Below, one piece after another: positions 28,498-37,573 of a DNA stretch of 64,000 nt. Under the pieces are notes generated by a model. It was not told where the DNA came from and ran no database searches. It saw only the letters and a list, made by a program, of their open reading frames with translations. Within the stretch, counting starts at the first letter, position 1. The number at the start of each line of letters is the position of its first letter. The translations under genes and the position numbers were made by a program. The DNA is from AP-15 sp963712825 (GTDB lineage Bacteria; Pseudomonadota; Alphaproteobacteria; ATCC43930; CGMCC-115725): the NCBI GenBank assembly GCA_963712825.1, contig CAVQJP010000024.1:62001-126000 (forward strand), read 5' to 3'.

Positions 28498-30107
28498 TTG
28501 TCCAGCCACACACTCGCGAGGTCTTGATTGAGGAAGTGGCTGGGACTGATCTTCCAGCCCTTGACGTAGGAGCGGTAAGGGACAATCCGGTACCACCACA
28601 CAATCCAGATTTCGTGCGCCTGTGTGTCGACGACGTACTTCTCGAAATCGCGCATCAGTATCCGCTGCTTCGGAAAATCGGTCTCGCGCAGCAGCTTATT
28701 GTAGAGATCGACCTCCTTCGGATCCTCGAAATTCCCGTAATTCGCCGTATAGACCGAAGCCGGCAGAAACGCCTGCACGTCGAGCAGCGGGTTTGGCACG
28801 CCATGGCAGTTGGCCTGCAGCACGACATCGAAATTATGGCTGCGCATCGCATCGAGCCAAGGCCCGGTCGGCGCCACCCGCTGCGTTACGTGCAGCCCGA
28901 TCTTGCTCCACTGATCGACAAGCCAGGTGCCGACATATTTGTAGGGCTGGTCGACATTGCGGTTCAGCAGCTCGAAGCTGAGCCCCTCGGCGCCGGCCTC
29001 CTTCAGCAAGCGTTTTGCCTCCTCGCGCGACTTGTCGATGTCGGGCCAATAGCCGGCGACCTGCTCCAATTCGGTCTTGGTCGCCGCCAAGGGCGAGCCC
29101 GGAAACACGATGCCGCCCACCGTGCGCACGTCGGCAACCTTGCTCAGCGCCGGGGCGCCGTGCCAGCGGTCGATCGCCAGGGTCAGGGCGCGGCGGACGC
29201 GGGCGTCGTCAAACGGCTTTTTGCCGGCGTTGGGCGTCACCAGGCTGCCGCAGTTCCAGTCGCTCTGCTGCACCGCGAGCTTGTCGCCGAGGGCTCTTTT
29301 CAGCTCGTCGTAAGCCGAGGGGGGAAAGCCGCGAAACTCGATCGCGGCGCGGTCGGCGCGTATCGCATTGACCCGCACGACCTGCTTGTCGGCGAAAATT
29401 CCGGTGAACCCGTCCAGGTAGGGCAGTCCCTGGTGGTAGTAATCGGGATTGCGGACGCCGCTGATCGATTGGCCGACCTGGTAATCGACAAATTTGAAAG
29501 GTCCCGAACCGAGGACGTTTTTCTCGTACCAGCGCGGATCTTTGTCGAGGACGGCTTTTCTGTAGACAAACGCGAAAGGGTCGGCAAGCGCCGGCAAAAA
29601 CGCGCTGGTCGCGAATTTCAGCTGAAAGACAACCGTCGACGGGTCCGGTGCGCTCACCGTGTCGACCATTTGGTACCAGCTCTCGCGCGGGCTCAAGACA
29701 CCCTTCGGCGGATGGATAATCTCATCCCAACTCGCCGCGACATCGGCCGCGGTCAGTGGCGAGCCGTCGGAAAACTTGACCCCGTCGCGAATTTTGAAGG
29801 TGTAGATTTTGCCGCCATTGGTTGGTTGCGGCATCACCGTGCAGAGATCGCAGACAAAGTCGGTCGTCGAAGAGGGGTTCTCGGGATTGATCCTGATCAG
29901 CACGCTGTAAAAGGGCGCCACCGCATGCAGGGTCGCGTACGTGCCTTCCCGGTGCCCGTCAAGGCTCGGCGGTGCATCCGCCGGGATCATATAGGTCAGG
30001 GTGCCGCCGCGCTTTGGCGCCTCTTCGTCATTCGCCGCGAATGCTGCGCCCGCGAACGCGAGCAACGCGGTTAGTCCCGCCGCAAGCAGCCCCCTTCCGA
30101 TCGTCAT
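28494..30107 (-). CDS. Peptide/nickel-type ABC transporter substrate-binding protein, copy 3
   Basis: This 537-aa family 5 binding protein starts at an ATG at 30107 preceded by GGGGAGGG. It has a clear signal peptide ending near AFA-AND at residue 24. It is co-linear with copies 1 and 2 and is the most upstream of the three, directly after the OppD-type ATPase gene. It shares CDLCT, DGFTGIFADKQ and YVKGWKI. A single permease/ATPase set follows, so the three binding proteins probably deliver to the same transporter. Confidence 0.92.
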   Translation of the reverse strand: MTIGRGLLAAGLTALLAFAGAAFAANDEEAPKRGGTLTYMIPADAPPSLDGHREGTYATLHAVAPFYSVLIRINPENPSSTTDFVCDLCTVMPQPTNGGKIYTFKIRDGVKFSDGSPLTAADVAASWDEIIHPPKGVLSPRESWYQMVDTVSAPDPSTVVFQLKFATSAFLPALADPFAFVYRKAVLDKDPRWYEKNVLGSGPFKFVDYQVGQSISGVRNPDYYHQGLPYLDGFTGIFADKQVVRVNAIRADRAAIEFRGFPPSAYDELKRALGDKLAVQQSDWNCGSLVTPNAGKKPFDDARVRRALTLAIDRWHGAPALSKVADVRTVGGIVFPGSPLAATKTELEQVAGYWPDIDKSREEAKRLLKEAGAEGLSFELLNRNVDQPYKYVGTWLVDQWSKIGLHVTQRVAPTGPWLDAMRSHNFDVVLQANCHGVPNPLLDVQAFLPASVYTANYGNFEDPKEVDLYNKLLRETDFPKQRILMRDFEKYVVDTQAHEIWIVWWYRIVPYRSYVKGWKISPSHFLNQDLASVWLDK

Positions 30108-30134
30108 CCGTCCCTCCCCTGATTCGGTTTTTGG

Positions 30135-31211
30135 TCAGGAATCGGCAAAGCCGCCGACGTGCGCGCCGGTCTGCTCCAGCACCGGTTCCGGGGCCGTCCC
30201 GAGCTCGTTGGCGCGCAAGCAGGCGGCGAGATGCCCGGCCGCACCCGCGGCTTCAAGCGCCGGCCGCCGGCGCCCGCAGGCGGCGACCGCAAACCGGCAG
30301 CGCGGGCGGAAGGCGCAGCCATCGTCGAGCCGGGTCAGATCGGGGGGCTGGCCTTCGACCGGGTCGAGCCGCGCCTGGCGCGGACGGTCGAGCCGCGGCA
30401 CCGAGCGCAGCAATGCGATCGTGTAGGGGTGGCGCGGATCGTGGTAGATCGCCGCCGCCGGCCCGCTTTCGACAATCCGCCCGGCATACATGACATTGAC
30501 GCGATTGGCGTAGCGCGCGACGACCCCGAGGTTGTGGGTGATGATGACCAGCGCGGCGTCGAGCCGGCGCGTCAGGTTTTTCATCAATTCGAGGATTTGC
30601 GCCTGGATTGTCACGTCGAGGGCGGTCGTCGGCTCGTCGGCGATGATCAGCTTCGGGTCGCAGGCGAGCGCGATCGCGATCATGATGCGCTGGCGCATCC
30701 CGCCCGACAGCTGGTGCGGGTATTGCCTGAGCCGCCGGACCGGGTCGGCGATGCCGACCAGACCGAGCAGCTCGACAGCGCGCCTGTGCGCCGCCGCGCG
30801 GTCGGCGCCGCGATGCTGCTCGAGGGTTTCGGTGATCTGCCGGCCGATCGTCAGCACCGGGTTCAGCGAGGTCATCGGCTCCTGAAACACCATGCCAATG
30901 TCGCCGCCGCGGACCTGGCGCATCTCCTCGTCCGACAGCCTCAGCAGGTCGCGCCCGTCGAAGATGATGCGGCCCTGGGTGATGCGGCCCGGCGGGTCCG
31001 GGATCAGCCGCAGCAACGACAACGCGCCCGCGGTCTTGCCCGACCCGCTCTCACCGACGATCGCCACGGTCTCGCCGCGCTCGACGGTGTAGGAAATGCC
31101 GTCCACCGCCGGCACGACGCCAAGCCCGGTGCGGAATTCGGTATGCAGATCGCTGACTTCGAGCAGTGACGGCAAAAAGGCGCTCCCACCCACCCGTTGA
31201 CAAGGCGGCAT
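30135..31211 (-). CDS. Peptide ABC transporter ATP-binding protein, OppD/DppD type
   Basis: This ATPase of up to 358 aa has Walker A GESGSGKT, Q-loop VFQEPMTSLNP, signature LSGGMRQR (typical of OppD), Walker B LIIADEPTTALDV, and the C-terminal oligopeptide extension with DGCAFRPRCRFA. It is the first gene of the operon ATPase D, three binding proteins, ATPase F, permease B, permease C. The ATG at 31211 has only a weak ribosome site; a start nearer the LLEVSDLHTEF segment is possible. Confidence 0.9.
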   Translation of the reverse strand: MPPCQRVGGSAFLPSLLEVSDLHTEFRTGLGVVPAVDGISYTVERGETVAIVGESGSGKTAGALSLLRLIPDPPGRITQGRIIFDGRDLLRLSDEEMRQVRGGDIGMVFQEPMTSLNPVLTIGRQITETLEQHRGADRAAAHRRAVELLGLVGIADPVRRLRQYPHQLSGGMRQRIMIAIALACDPKLIIADEPTTALDVTIQAQILELMKNLTRRLDAALVIITHNLGVVARYANRVNVMYAGRIVESGPAAAIYHDPRHPYTIALLRSVPRLDRPRQARLDPVEGQPPDLTRLDDGCAFRPRCRFAVAACGRRRPALEAAGAAGHLAACLRANELGTAPEPVLEQTGAHVGGFADS

Positions 31212-31398
31212 TTCATCTTGCCCTTTGGGGTGTGGTATCGGTCGCCGCGCACTCTGTCAACCGCCGCGCCGGACCGGGCGATCACGGCGGGCGGCCTGCG
31301 TGTTATGCGGTTAGAGGGCGCCCATTTCAGACTGGCGAAAGCTCACCACGCGGTCTGCCGGGTTGCCGTGCAACAACGCCGCCGGCCCGGTTTTAGCA

Positions 31399-32808
31399 TC
31401 AGGCGAGCGCCGGGGCGCCTTCGGTCACGGTTTCGAGCTGGCCCACGGTCTCGCGGCCGAACAGCAGCGGGATAAAGGCGCCGATCGTGACCATGACGAG
31501 GATCGTGCCGAAAAAGATCATCGGCGAGCCGACATGCGGCTCCATCAGGAATGGCGCGGTGACCCCGGAGAAGATCCGCCCGGCCGACTCGCCAAAGATA
31601 TGCCCGCGGCCGCGCAGCGCGGTCGGGAATTGCTCGGCGAGGTAGACCCGGAAGGCGGTCGCGGTGGAAAGCGCGGTGAAGCCGGTCATCAACGCGCCGG
31701 TGACCATGACGATGGTCCCGTATTGACCGGCGCGGTGCGCCATCATCATCAAGACAAGACCGGGAAGCGAGCCGAACATCGCATAGAAGATCGTCCAGCG
31801 CCGGCCGATGACCTCCATCAGAAAGCCGGTAAAGCCCTTTCCGGGGATGCTCGCGGCAAACACCAGCGAGCTGACGCCAAAGCTCAAGGACACCGCCGCA
31901 CCCTGGTCGACCAATGCCTTTGGCAGCAGCACCGAGATCAAAAAAAACGCGGTGCCGCAGAAGACGTAGCTGGAAATGCCGATCGCCGTCCAACGCAGTT
32001 GACCGCGACCGAACAGCGCCCGATAGGGCGGAAGCTGCTCGCGCACACCCTGGACGTTGTCGCCGAGGGCGGCGGCGGACAGCTCCTGCACCCGGTTGCC
32101 GGACCGGCGAATGATCCGGTTGACGGTGTCGACCGCGGCCGCGGTCCGGCCGCGGCGCAGATACCAGCGCGGGCTTTCCGGGATAAAAAAATAGATCAGT
32201 GCCGGCACGACAAAAAACGCGAGGCCGCCGGGCAGCGCCATCATCCGGAAGGCATTCGGATTGCCGGCGAACAAAAAGCCGACAAAGGGCAGCACCGTGA
32301 ACGATGCGGCGAGCGCCATCTCGTAGACGGCACCAAAGGTGCGCCGATGCTGCGCCGGCATCAGCTCGGCGGCGATCGGGAACGGCGCCGACACCGCAAA
32401 GCCGCCGCCGAGGCCGGTCAACAGCCGCAGGCCGATCAGCTCCTGGGCGTTCTGCACGAGCGGGATCAGCAAAGTGAAAAAGGTGATCGCTCCGACGCCG
32501 ATCAGCATGATGGTCTTGCGGCTGAAATGGTCGGAGATCGTCGAGGCGATAAAGCCGCCGACGCAAATCATTAATGTTGAGGCGATGGCGAGAAAGCGGA
32601 TCTCGCTCGGGGTCAGATGCAGCGGGTGTTTTGCCAGCACCAGCAGCGACCCGGTCATGACCAAATCGTAGCCATCGACAAAACCGACGAGCCCGAGCAC
32701 GCCGATCACCATCAGGTGATAAGGGCTGAACGGGATACTGTCGAGCTTGCGTCCGAGCACGTGGCCGGCCGCCGTCGCGGACCGGCTGGCGGGCTGTGAT
32801 TGTGCCAT
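31399..32808 (-). CDS. MFS transporter (metabolite:H+ symporter type), copy 1
   Basis: From the ATG at 32808, with GGGAGGT upstream, this is 469 aa with 12 membrane helices. It has the MFS A-loop motif (SDHFSRKTIMLIG) and an ESPRWYLRRGR motif after helix 6, as in the sugar-porter and aromatic-acid:H+ symporter groups. FVDGYDLVMTGSLL in helix 1 is like AAHS family members. The substrate is unknown. The next gene upstream encodes a paralog of identical length. Confidence 0.88.
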   Translation of the reverse strand: MAQSQPASRSATAAGHVLGRKLDSIPFSPYHLMVIGVLGLVGFVDGYDLVMTGSLLVLAKHPLHLTPSEIRFLAIASTLMICVGGFIASTISDHFSRKTIMLIGVGAITFFTLLIPLVQNAQELIGLRLLTGLGGGFAVSAPFPIAAELMPAQHRRTFGAVYEMALAASFTVLPFVGFLFAGNPNAFRMMALPGGLAFFVVPALIYFFIPESPRWYLRRGRTAAAVDTVNRIIRRSGNRVQELSAAALGDNVQGVREQLPPYRALFGRGQLRWTAIGISSYVFCGTAFFLISVLLPKALVDQGAAVSLSFGVSSLVFAASIPGKGFTGFLMEVIGRRWTIFYAMFGSLPGLVLMMMAHRAGQYGTIVMVTGALMTGFTALSTATAFRVYLAEQFPTALRGRGHIFGESAGRIFSGVTAPFLMEPHVGSPMIFFGTILVMVTIGAFIPLLFGRETVGQLETVTEGAPALA

Positions 32809-33042
32809 GGCGACCTCCCAAATAGTCAATCCGGGGGAGACCGCGCGGCAGCCGAAAACGGACGACGCCGGCGCTGTGCTGTTCTGGACGAAGAAGTTTC
32901 TGGCTCTGCCGGCTGGAGGCTTTGCCGCCACTCACCCATTACGGCTGACCACGCCCTGTTCCGCCAAGTTGACGTGTTGCTCCTGCTCCAAATCGGCGGC
33001 GGTTGCGTGTCGCCGCTCGCATATTTGCTTGACGTGCCGCGA

Positions 33043-34452
33043 TCAGGCTGGGGCCGTGACCCCCTCGGTCACGGTTTCGAGCTGGCCGACGGTCTCGCGG
33101 CCAAAGGCCAGCGGGATAAAGGCGCCGATCGCCACGACCACGAGGATCGTGCCGAAAAAGATCGTCGGCGAGCCGGTATACGGCTCCATCAGAAACGGGG
33201 CCAGCACGCCGGCGAACAGCCGGCCGGTCAACTCGCCGAACGGATGGCCGCGCCCGCGCAATGCGGTCGGGAATTGCTCGGAGAGGTAGACGCGGGTGGC
33301 GGTGAAGGCCGACAGCACGGTAAAGCCGGTGATCAGCGCGCCGGTGACCATGACGACCGTCGCGAATTGCCCGGCCCGATGCGCCATCAGCATCAGGAAT
33401 ATGCCGGGCAATGATCCGGCGAGCGCGTAGGCGATTGTCCAGCGCCGGCCGATGATTTCCATCAGAAAGCCGGTGAAGGCCTTTCCCGGAATGCTGGCGA
33501 AGTATACCAGCGAGGTCAGCCCGAAGCTCAGGCTGACAGCCGCCCCTTGGTCGACCAGCGCCTTGGGCAACAGCACCGAAATCAGGAAATAGGCGGTTCC
33601 GGCGCAGACGCCGGCCAGAATGCCGACCGTGGTCCAGCGCAGCTGCCCGCGCGCGAACAATGCCCAATAGGGCGGCAGTTTCTCGCGAGCGGCTTCTGCG
33701 TGGTCGCCGAGCGCCTCGACCATCAGTGGCGGCACGCGGCTGCCGGATCGTCTGATGATCCGATTGACGATCTCGACCGCGGTTTGAGGCTGGCCTTTGC
33801 GCAAATGCCAGCGCGGGCTTTCGGGAAGCACCAGGTAGACCAGAACCGGCACGACGGTTATCGCGAGCCCGCCTGGCAATGCCAGAAAACGAAAGGAGTT
33901 GACGTTGCCGGCGAGCAGGAAGGCGACGAACGGCACCACGGTGAAGGAAATCGCCAGCGCCATTTCATAGACCGCGCCGTAGGTGCGCCGGTGCTGCGCC
34001 GGCATCAATTCGGCAGCGATCGGAAACGCCGCCGAGACCGCACCGCCGGCGCCAAAACCGGTCAGCAGCCGCACGATGATCAGCTGCTCGGCGCTTTGCA
34101 CCAACGGGATCAGCAGCGTGAAAAACGTCGTCGCAACGACGCCGATCAGCATGATGGTCTTGCGGCTCCAGTGATCGGATACCGCCGATGCCGCAAAGCC
34201 GCCGATGCACAGCATGAAGGTCGGGCCCACGGCGAGCAGTCGGATGTCCGACCCGGTCAGATGCAGCGGCCCTTTGGCAAGAACCAAAAGCGAGCCGGTC
34301 AGCACCAAATCGTAGCCCTCGATGAAACCAACGAGGGCAAGGACGGCGATTATCAACATGTGGTAACCGCCGAACGGGATGCTGTCGAGCTTGCGGCCCA
34401 ATAAATAGCTGGCACCCGTTACCGATCGGGCTATCGGGCGAATTTCTGCCAC
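33043..34452 (-). CDS. MFS transporter (metabolite:H+ symporter type), copy 2
   Basis: From the GTG at 34452 (GGGAGA upstream) this is also 469 aa and aligns with copy 1 without visible gaps: LGRKLDSIPF, AAELMPAQHRRT, ESPRWHLRKGQ and the ending GRETVGQLETVTEG. It arose by tandem duplication, since GACGTGTTGCTCCTG also recurs upstream of both genes (32971-32985 and 34590-34604). Differences cluster in helices 3-5 and 8. Confidence 0.88.
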   Translation of the reverse strand: MAEIRPIARSVTGASYLLGRKLDSIPFGGYHMLIIAVLALVGFIEGYDLVLTGSLLVLAKGPLHLTGSDIRLLAVGPTFMLCIGGFAASAVSDHWSRKTIMLIGVVATTFFTLLIPLVQSAEQLIIVRLLTGFGAGGAVSAAFPIAAELMPAQHRRTYGAVYEMALAISFTVVPFVAFLLAGNVNSFRFLALPGGLAITVVPVLVYLVLPESPRWHLRKGQPQTAVEIVNRIIRRSGSRVPPLMVEALGDHAEAAREKLPPYWALFARGQLRWTTVGILAGVCAGTAYFLISVLLPKALVDQGAAVSLSFGLTSLVYFASIPGKAFTGFLMEIIGRRWTIAYALAGSLPGIFLMLMAHRAGQFATVVMVTGALITGFTVLSAFTATRVYLSEQFPTALRGRGHPFGELTGRLFAGVLAPFLMEPYTGSPTIFFGTILVVVAIGAFIPLAFGRETVGQLETVTEGVTAPA

Positions 34453-34717
34453 TCTTGTCTCCCAGGCTGGTCGGACCTGGGGCGTGCGGATACCGTAAAC
34501 AGGCGAGGCTGCTTGCGCTTGGTCGGAGGTCGGTTTCTTGCGTTGCTGCGCCTCACCCGTTTCGGCGGCTTGCCGCGCGCCACCCGGTCGACGTGTTGCT
34601 CCTGTTTTCAGTCGGGTGGCCGATTGTTCTCGCTCGGCTGTGCCGACCATCTCAGTCCCTACCCTAGCCGTGCCGCGGCATCTTGTCACTGCGGAAAAGC
34701 GCAGCAGCCGCGCCCGG

Positions 34718-35854
34718 CTACGCTTTCTTGCGCCCGCGCAATAGAAACTCGCGGCCGGCCTTGACCATCGGCTTGCCGTCATAGGCGATGATGTCGGCGG
34801 TGGCGTAGGTTTCGCTCCACAATTCGGGTAGGAACGAGCCGGTGCCGATCACGTCGAGCGGCGCCTTGGCGATCGCCATGATCCGGCATTTGGCCGGACC
34901 GAAGCCCGAGCTGCCGACGATTTTGACGGACCGCAGCCCGGTCTCGTCGAGCGCCTGGCGCAGATGCCAGATCGCCGCGGCCGAAACGCCGGTTCCGACC
35001 AGATAGCGCAATTCTTCCTCGGTGCGGTAGCCGCGGATCGACTGAGGCGCGTGCCGCTCCAGCACCTCGTAGGAGCGCGCGAGATCGAGCCCTTCGCAAT
35101 AGCGGCCGCCTGGCGTGTCGATGCGTACCGAAAGCCGGCCCTCGGCGGCGAGCTCGGCAAAGCGCTGGCCGACCGCGACCGCATCGGTGGTCTCGTGGCC
35201 GAAATAATCGATGAGCACCGTCAGCGGCTCGTCGGGGAAGGTGTCGCGAAACATCTCGGCAGCCCGGACCGTCGATCCGGCGTAGCCGATCAGCGCATGC
35301 GGCATCGTGCCGGCGCCTTTTTCCTGTCCGAAGTAATGCGCCGTCGCGTCGGCGGCGCAGCCGACAAAGCCGATCGCGGCCACCTCGCGCCGCGCCGTTT
35401 CCGAGCCGACCGAGGCAGCATAGGCCATCACATCGGCCATGCCGGGCCCGGCGCAGTGCCGCGCATCCATCGCCAGAAAGGCGACCTTGGGCAATTCGGC
35501 GCACATCGCATAGGCGTTGTAGGCGGCGACGCAGGCGGGGCCGAGCTTTTGCAGCAGCACGGTCTCGAGGTCGACGAGGTGAGCAAGCGCGCCGGTCACA
35601 TAGAGGATCGGCTCGCCGGCGCCGACCAGGACCCCCTCGGGATAGGCGAGATCGATCTCGAAGCTGGTGCCGCGCGCGGCGGCGGCGGTTTCGAGAAACC
35701 GGATCGTCGGGCGCGGGGTCGAGACCACCGGGCGGCGCATAAAGACGGCATAGGTCGCCTGGCGATCGCCGAACCGCTCGACGATCGCCTTGGTCTTCAG
35801 AAAATAGCTGTCGGTCCGCGCCGCGAGCGTGGGCGTCCCGTCAGCCGCCGCCAC
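34718..35854 (-). CDS. Nicotinate phosphoribosyltransferase
   Basis: This 378-aa enzyme of the NAPRTase family makes nicotinate mononucleotide from nicotinate and PRPP in NAD salvage. Features: TDSYFLKT near the N-terminus, AYPEGVLVGAGEPILYVTG, the phosphate-binding ARHCAGPGM, IDYFGHETTDAV, VRIDTPGG, and KIVGSSGFGPAKCR for the PRPP phosphate. The start is GTG at 35854, six bases after the stop of the DAHP synthase gene, so the two are probably co-transcribed. Confidence 0.88.
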   Translation of the reverse strand: MAAADGTPTLAARTDSYFLKTKAIVERFGDRQATYAVFMRRPVVSTPRPTIRFLETAAAARGTSFEIDLAYPEGVLVGAGEPILYVTGALAHLVDLETVLLQKLGPACVAAYNAYAMCAELPKVAFLAMDARHCAGPGMADVMAYAASVGSETARREVAAIGFVGCAADATAHYFGQEKGAGTMPHALIGYAGSTVRAAEMFRDTFPDEPLTVLIDYFGHETTDAVAVGQRFAELAAEGRLSVRIDTPGGRYCEGLDLARSYEVLERHAPQSIRGYRTEEELRYLVGTGVSAAAIWHLRQALDETGLRSVKIVGSSGFGPAKCRIMAIAKAPLDVIGTGSFLPELWSETYATADIIAYDGKPMVKAGREFLLRGRKKA

Positions 35855-35860
35855 GGCAGC

Positions 35861-37255
35861 CTACGAGACCGCGGCGAGCCGGGCGCGGCTCGGCATGCCG
35901 TTGCCCTGGCGCGCCCGCTTCAGCGCGTCGGCGATCTCAAACGCCAGCTCCAGCGCCTGGGTCGCGTTGAGGCGCGGGTCGCAGTGGGTCAGGTAGCGGT
36001 CGGCGAGCGCCGCTTCGCTGATCGCCTGGGCGCCGCCGATGCACTCGGTGACGTTCTGGCCGGTCAGCTCGAAATGGACGCCGCCGGCGTAGCTGCCCTC
36101 GGCGGCATGTATCGCAAAAGCGCCGTGCACCTCGTCGAGGATGCGGTCGAAGCGGCGCGTCTTGTAGCCGTTCGACGAGGTGATCGTGTTGCCGTGCATC
36201 GGGTCGATGCACCACACGACCTCGCGGCCCTCGCGGCGGACGGCGCGGATCAGCCGCGGCAGCCGGGCCTCGACCTTGTCGGCGCCCATGCGGGTGATCA
36301 GGGTCAGCCGCCCCGGCCGGTTCTGCGGGTTGAGCCGGTCGATCAGGCGCAGCAGGTCGTCGGGTTCCAGGGTGGGGCCGCATTTCATCCCGATCGGGTT
36401 CTTGATGCCGCTCAAGAATTCGGCATGGGCGCCGTCGGCCTGCCGGGTGCGGTCGCCGAGCCAGACCAGATGGGCCGAGCAGTCGTACCACTCGCCGGTC
36501 GTCGAATCGACGCGGGTCAGCGCCTCCTCATAAGACAGAAACAACGCCTCATGCGAGGTGTAGAGCTCGGTTTCGCGGATCTGCGGTGCGGTTTCCGAGG
36601 TCAGGCCGCAGGCTTCCATAAAATCGAGCGTCTCGGTCAGCCGGTCGGCGAGCTCGCGGTAGCGCTCGCCCTGCGGCTGCTCGGCGACGAAATCCTGGTT
36701 CCAGGCATGGACCCGGTGCAGATCGGCATAGCCGCCCTGGGCAAAGGCGCGCAGCAAATTGAGGGTTGCGGCCGACTGGCTGTAGGCCTGGATCATCCGC
36801 TGCGGGTCGGGCTCGCGCGCCCTCTCGTCAAAATCGAGGCCGTTGATGATGTCGCCGCGATAGGAGGGCAGGGTGGCGCCGTCGCGGGTCTCGGTTTCGG
36901 AGGACCGGGGCTTCGCGAACTGCCCGGCGAGCCGGCCGAGCTTGACCACCGGGCAGCCGGCGCCAAAGGTCAGCACTACCGCCATCTGCAGCAGCACCTT
37001 GAACATGTCGCGGATGTTGTTGGGATGAAACTCGGCAAAGCTCTCGGCGCAGTCGCCGCCCTGCAGCAAAAACGCCTTGCCGGCAGCGACCGCGGCCAGC
37101 CGCTCCTCGAGCCGCCGCGCCTCGCCGGCGAACACCAAGGGCGGGAAATTATGCAGGGTTGCCTCGACGCGGGTCAGCGCCGCCTCGTCGGAATAGCCCG
37201 GCACCTGCCGGATCGGCAGCCCGCGCCAGCTGCCCGGGGACCATTTTTCGCTCAT
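35861..37255 (-). CDS. Class II 3-deoxy-7-phosphoheptulonate (DAHP) synthase
   Basis: DAHP synthase condenses phosphoenolpyruvate and erythrose 4-phosphate, the first step to aromatic amino acids. This 464-aa plant/AroH-type (PF01474) protein starts at an ATG at 37255 with GGAGG upstream. Motifs: FLLQGGDCAESF, the KPRSSE loop, GDIINGL, LVWLGDRTRQ, IKNPIGMKCGPT, DPMHGNT and HFELTGQNVTEC with the metal ligands. An aromatic-rich leader peptide and a terminator-like hairpin precede it, so transcription is probably attenuated by aromatic amino acid supply. Confidence 0.95.
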   Translation of the reverse strand: MSEKWSPGSWRGLPIRQVPGYSDEAALTRVEATLHNFPPLVFAGEARRLEERLAAVAAGKAFLLQGGDCAESFAEFHPNNIRDMFKVLLQMAVVLTFGAGCPVVKLGRLAGQFAKPRSSETETRDGATLPSYRGDIINGLDFDERAREPDPQRMIQAYSQSAATLNLLRAFAQGGYADLHRVHAWNQDFVAEQPQGERYRELADRLTETLDFMEACGLTSETAPQIRETELYTSHEALFLSYEEALTRVDSTTGEWYDCSAHLVWLGDRTRQADGAHAEFLSGIKNPIGMKCGPTLEPDDLLRLIDRLNPQNRPGRLTLITRMGADKVEARLPRLIRAVRREGREVVWCIDPMHGNTITSSNGYKTRRFDRILDEVHGAFAIHAAEGSYAGGVHFELTGQNVTECIGGAQAISEAALADRYLTHCDPRLNATQALELAFEIADALKRARQGNGMPSRARLAAVS

Positions 37256-37393
37256 GCTACAATTCCTCCGCGCGTTGTCGGCGCGCATCAGGTCGTCGTG
37301 TGTCTGGGGCCGTTCTGGTCATGCATCACCTCCGGGGTTGGAGGCCGCTCCACCATCGGCGGCATTCGGATCACGGGTGAGCCTGAAATGCGA

Positions 37394-37418
37394 AAGCCGC
37401 CTCGGGTGCGGGCGGCTT
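37394..37418 (-). terminator. Attenuator hairpin upstream of DAHP synthase
   Basis: In the leftward transcript AAGCCGCC and GGCGGCUU form an 8-bp stem around a 9-nt loop, followed by a moderately U-rich UCGCAUUU. It lies about 24 nt after the stop of an aromatic-rich leader peptide and about 140 nt before the DAHP synthase ATG. GGCGGC at the end of the leader frame could instead pair with GCCGCC of the 5' arm, giving an antiterminator. The rest of the gap 37256-37562 is leader and insertion-element end. Confidence 0.65.
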
Positions 37419-37441
37419 CGGGAAAACGCAGGTTCGCGATC

Positions 37442-37507
37442 CTAGGCCGCCGTCATGTACCGGCCGTACCAAAATCGCGAAAAAAGGCGGGCGCTGGTCT
37501 GAACCAT
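37442..37507 (-). CDS. Putative aromatic leader peptide (attenuation) of the DAHP synthase gene
   Basis: A 21-codon frame starts with ATG at 37507 and ends in TAG. It includes FSRFWYGRY, so five of 21 residues are Phe, Trp or Tyr, four of them within six codons of each other. A terminator-like hairpin follows after 24 nt. In known attenuators the ribosome stalls on such codons when the charged tRNA is scarce, which favours the antiterminator. No strong ribosome site is visible. The IS1-type element begins 46 bp upstream of this ATG. Confidence 0.6.
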   Translation of the reverse strand: MVQTSARLFSRFWYGRYMTAA

Positions 37508-37545
37508 GACGCATACGCTAGCCGCGGGACGCCGACGGCGCAAGC

Positions 37546-37553
37546 GGTTTGTG
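37546..37553. repeat. Target site duplication, left copy (GGTTTGTG)
   Basis: GGTTTGTG directly abuts the left inverted repeat, and the same 8 bases directly follow the right one at 41629-41636. An 8-bp duplication fits IS1-family transposition. Confidence 0.85.
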
Positions 37554-37573
37554 GGTAGTGACTCAGTTTGAAA
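37554..37573 (+). repeat. Left terminal inverted repeat, 20 bp
   Basis: GGTAGTGACTCAGTTTGAAA, the exact reverse complement of 41609-41628. The transposase stop codon lies inside it (37563-37565). Confidence 0.92.

Noticed and set aside
34964..37558. 864-codon + strand frame over NAPRTase and DAHP synthase
   Set aside because: No domain likeness; both - strand genes are certain.
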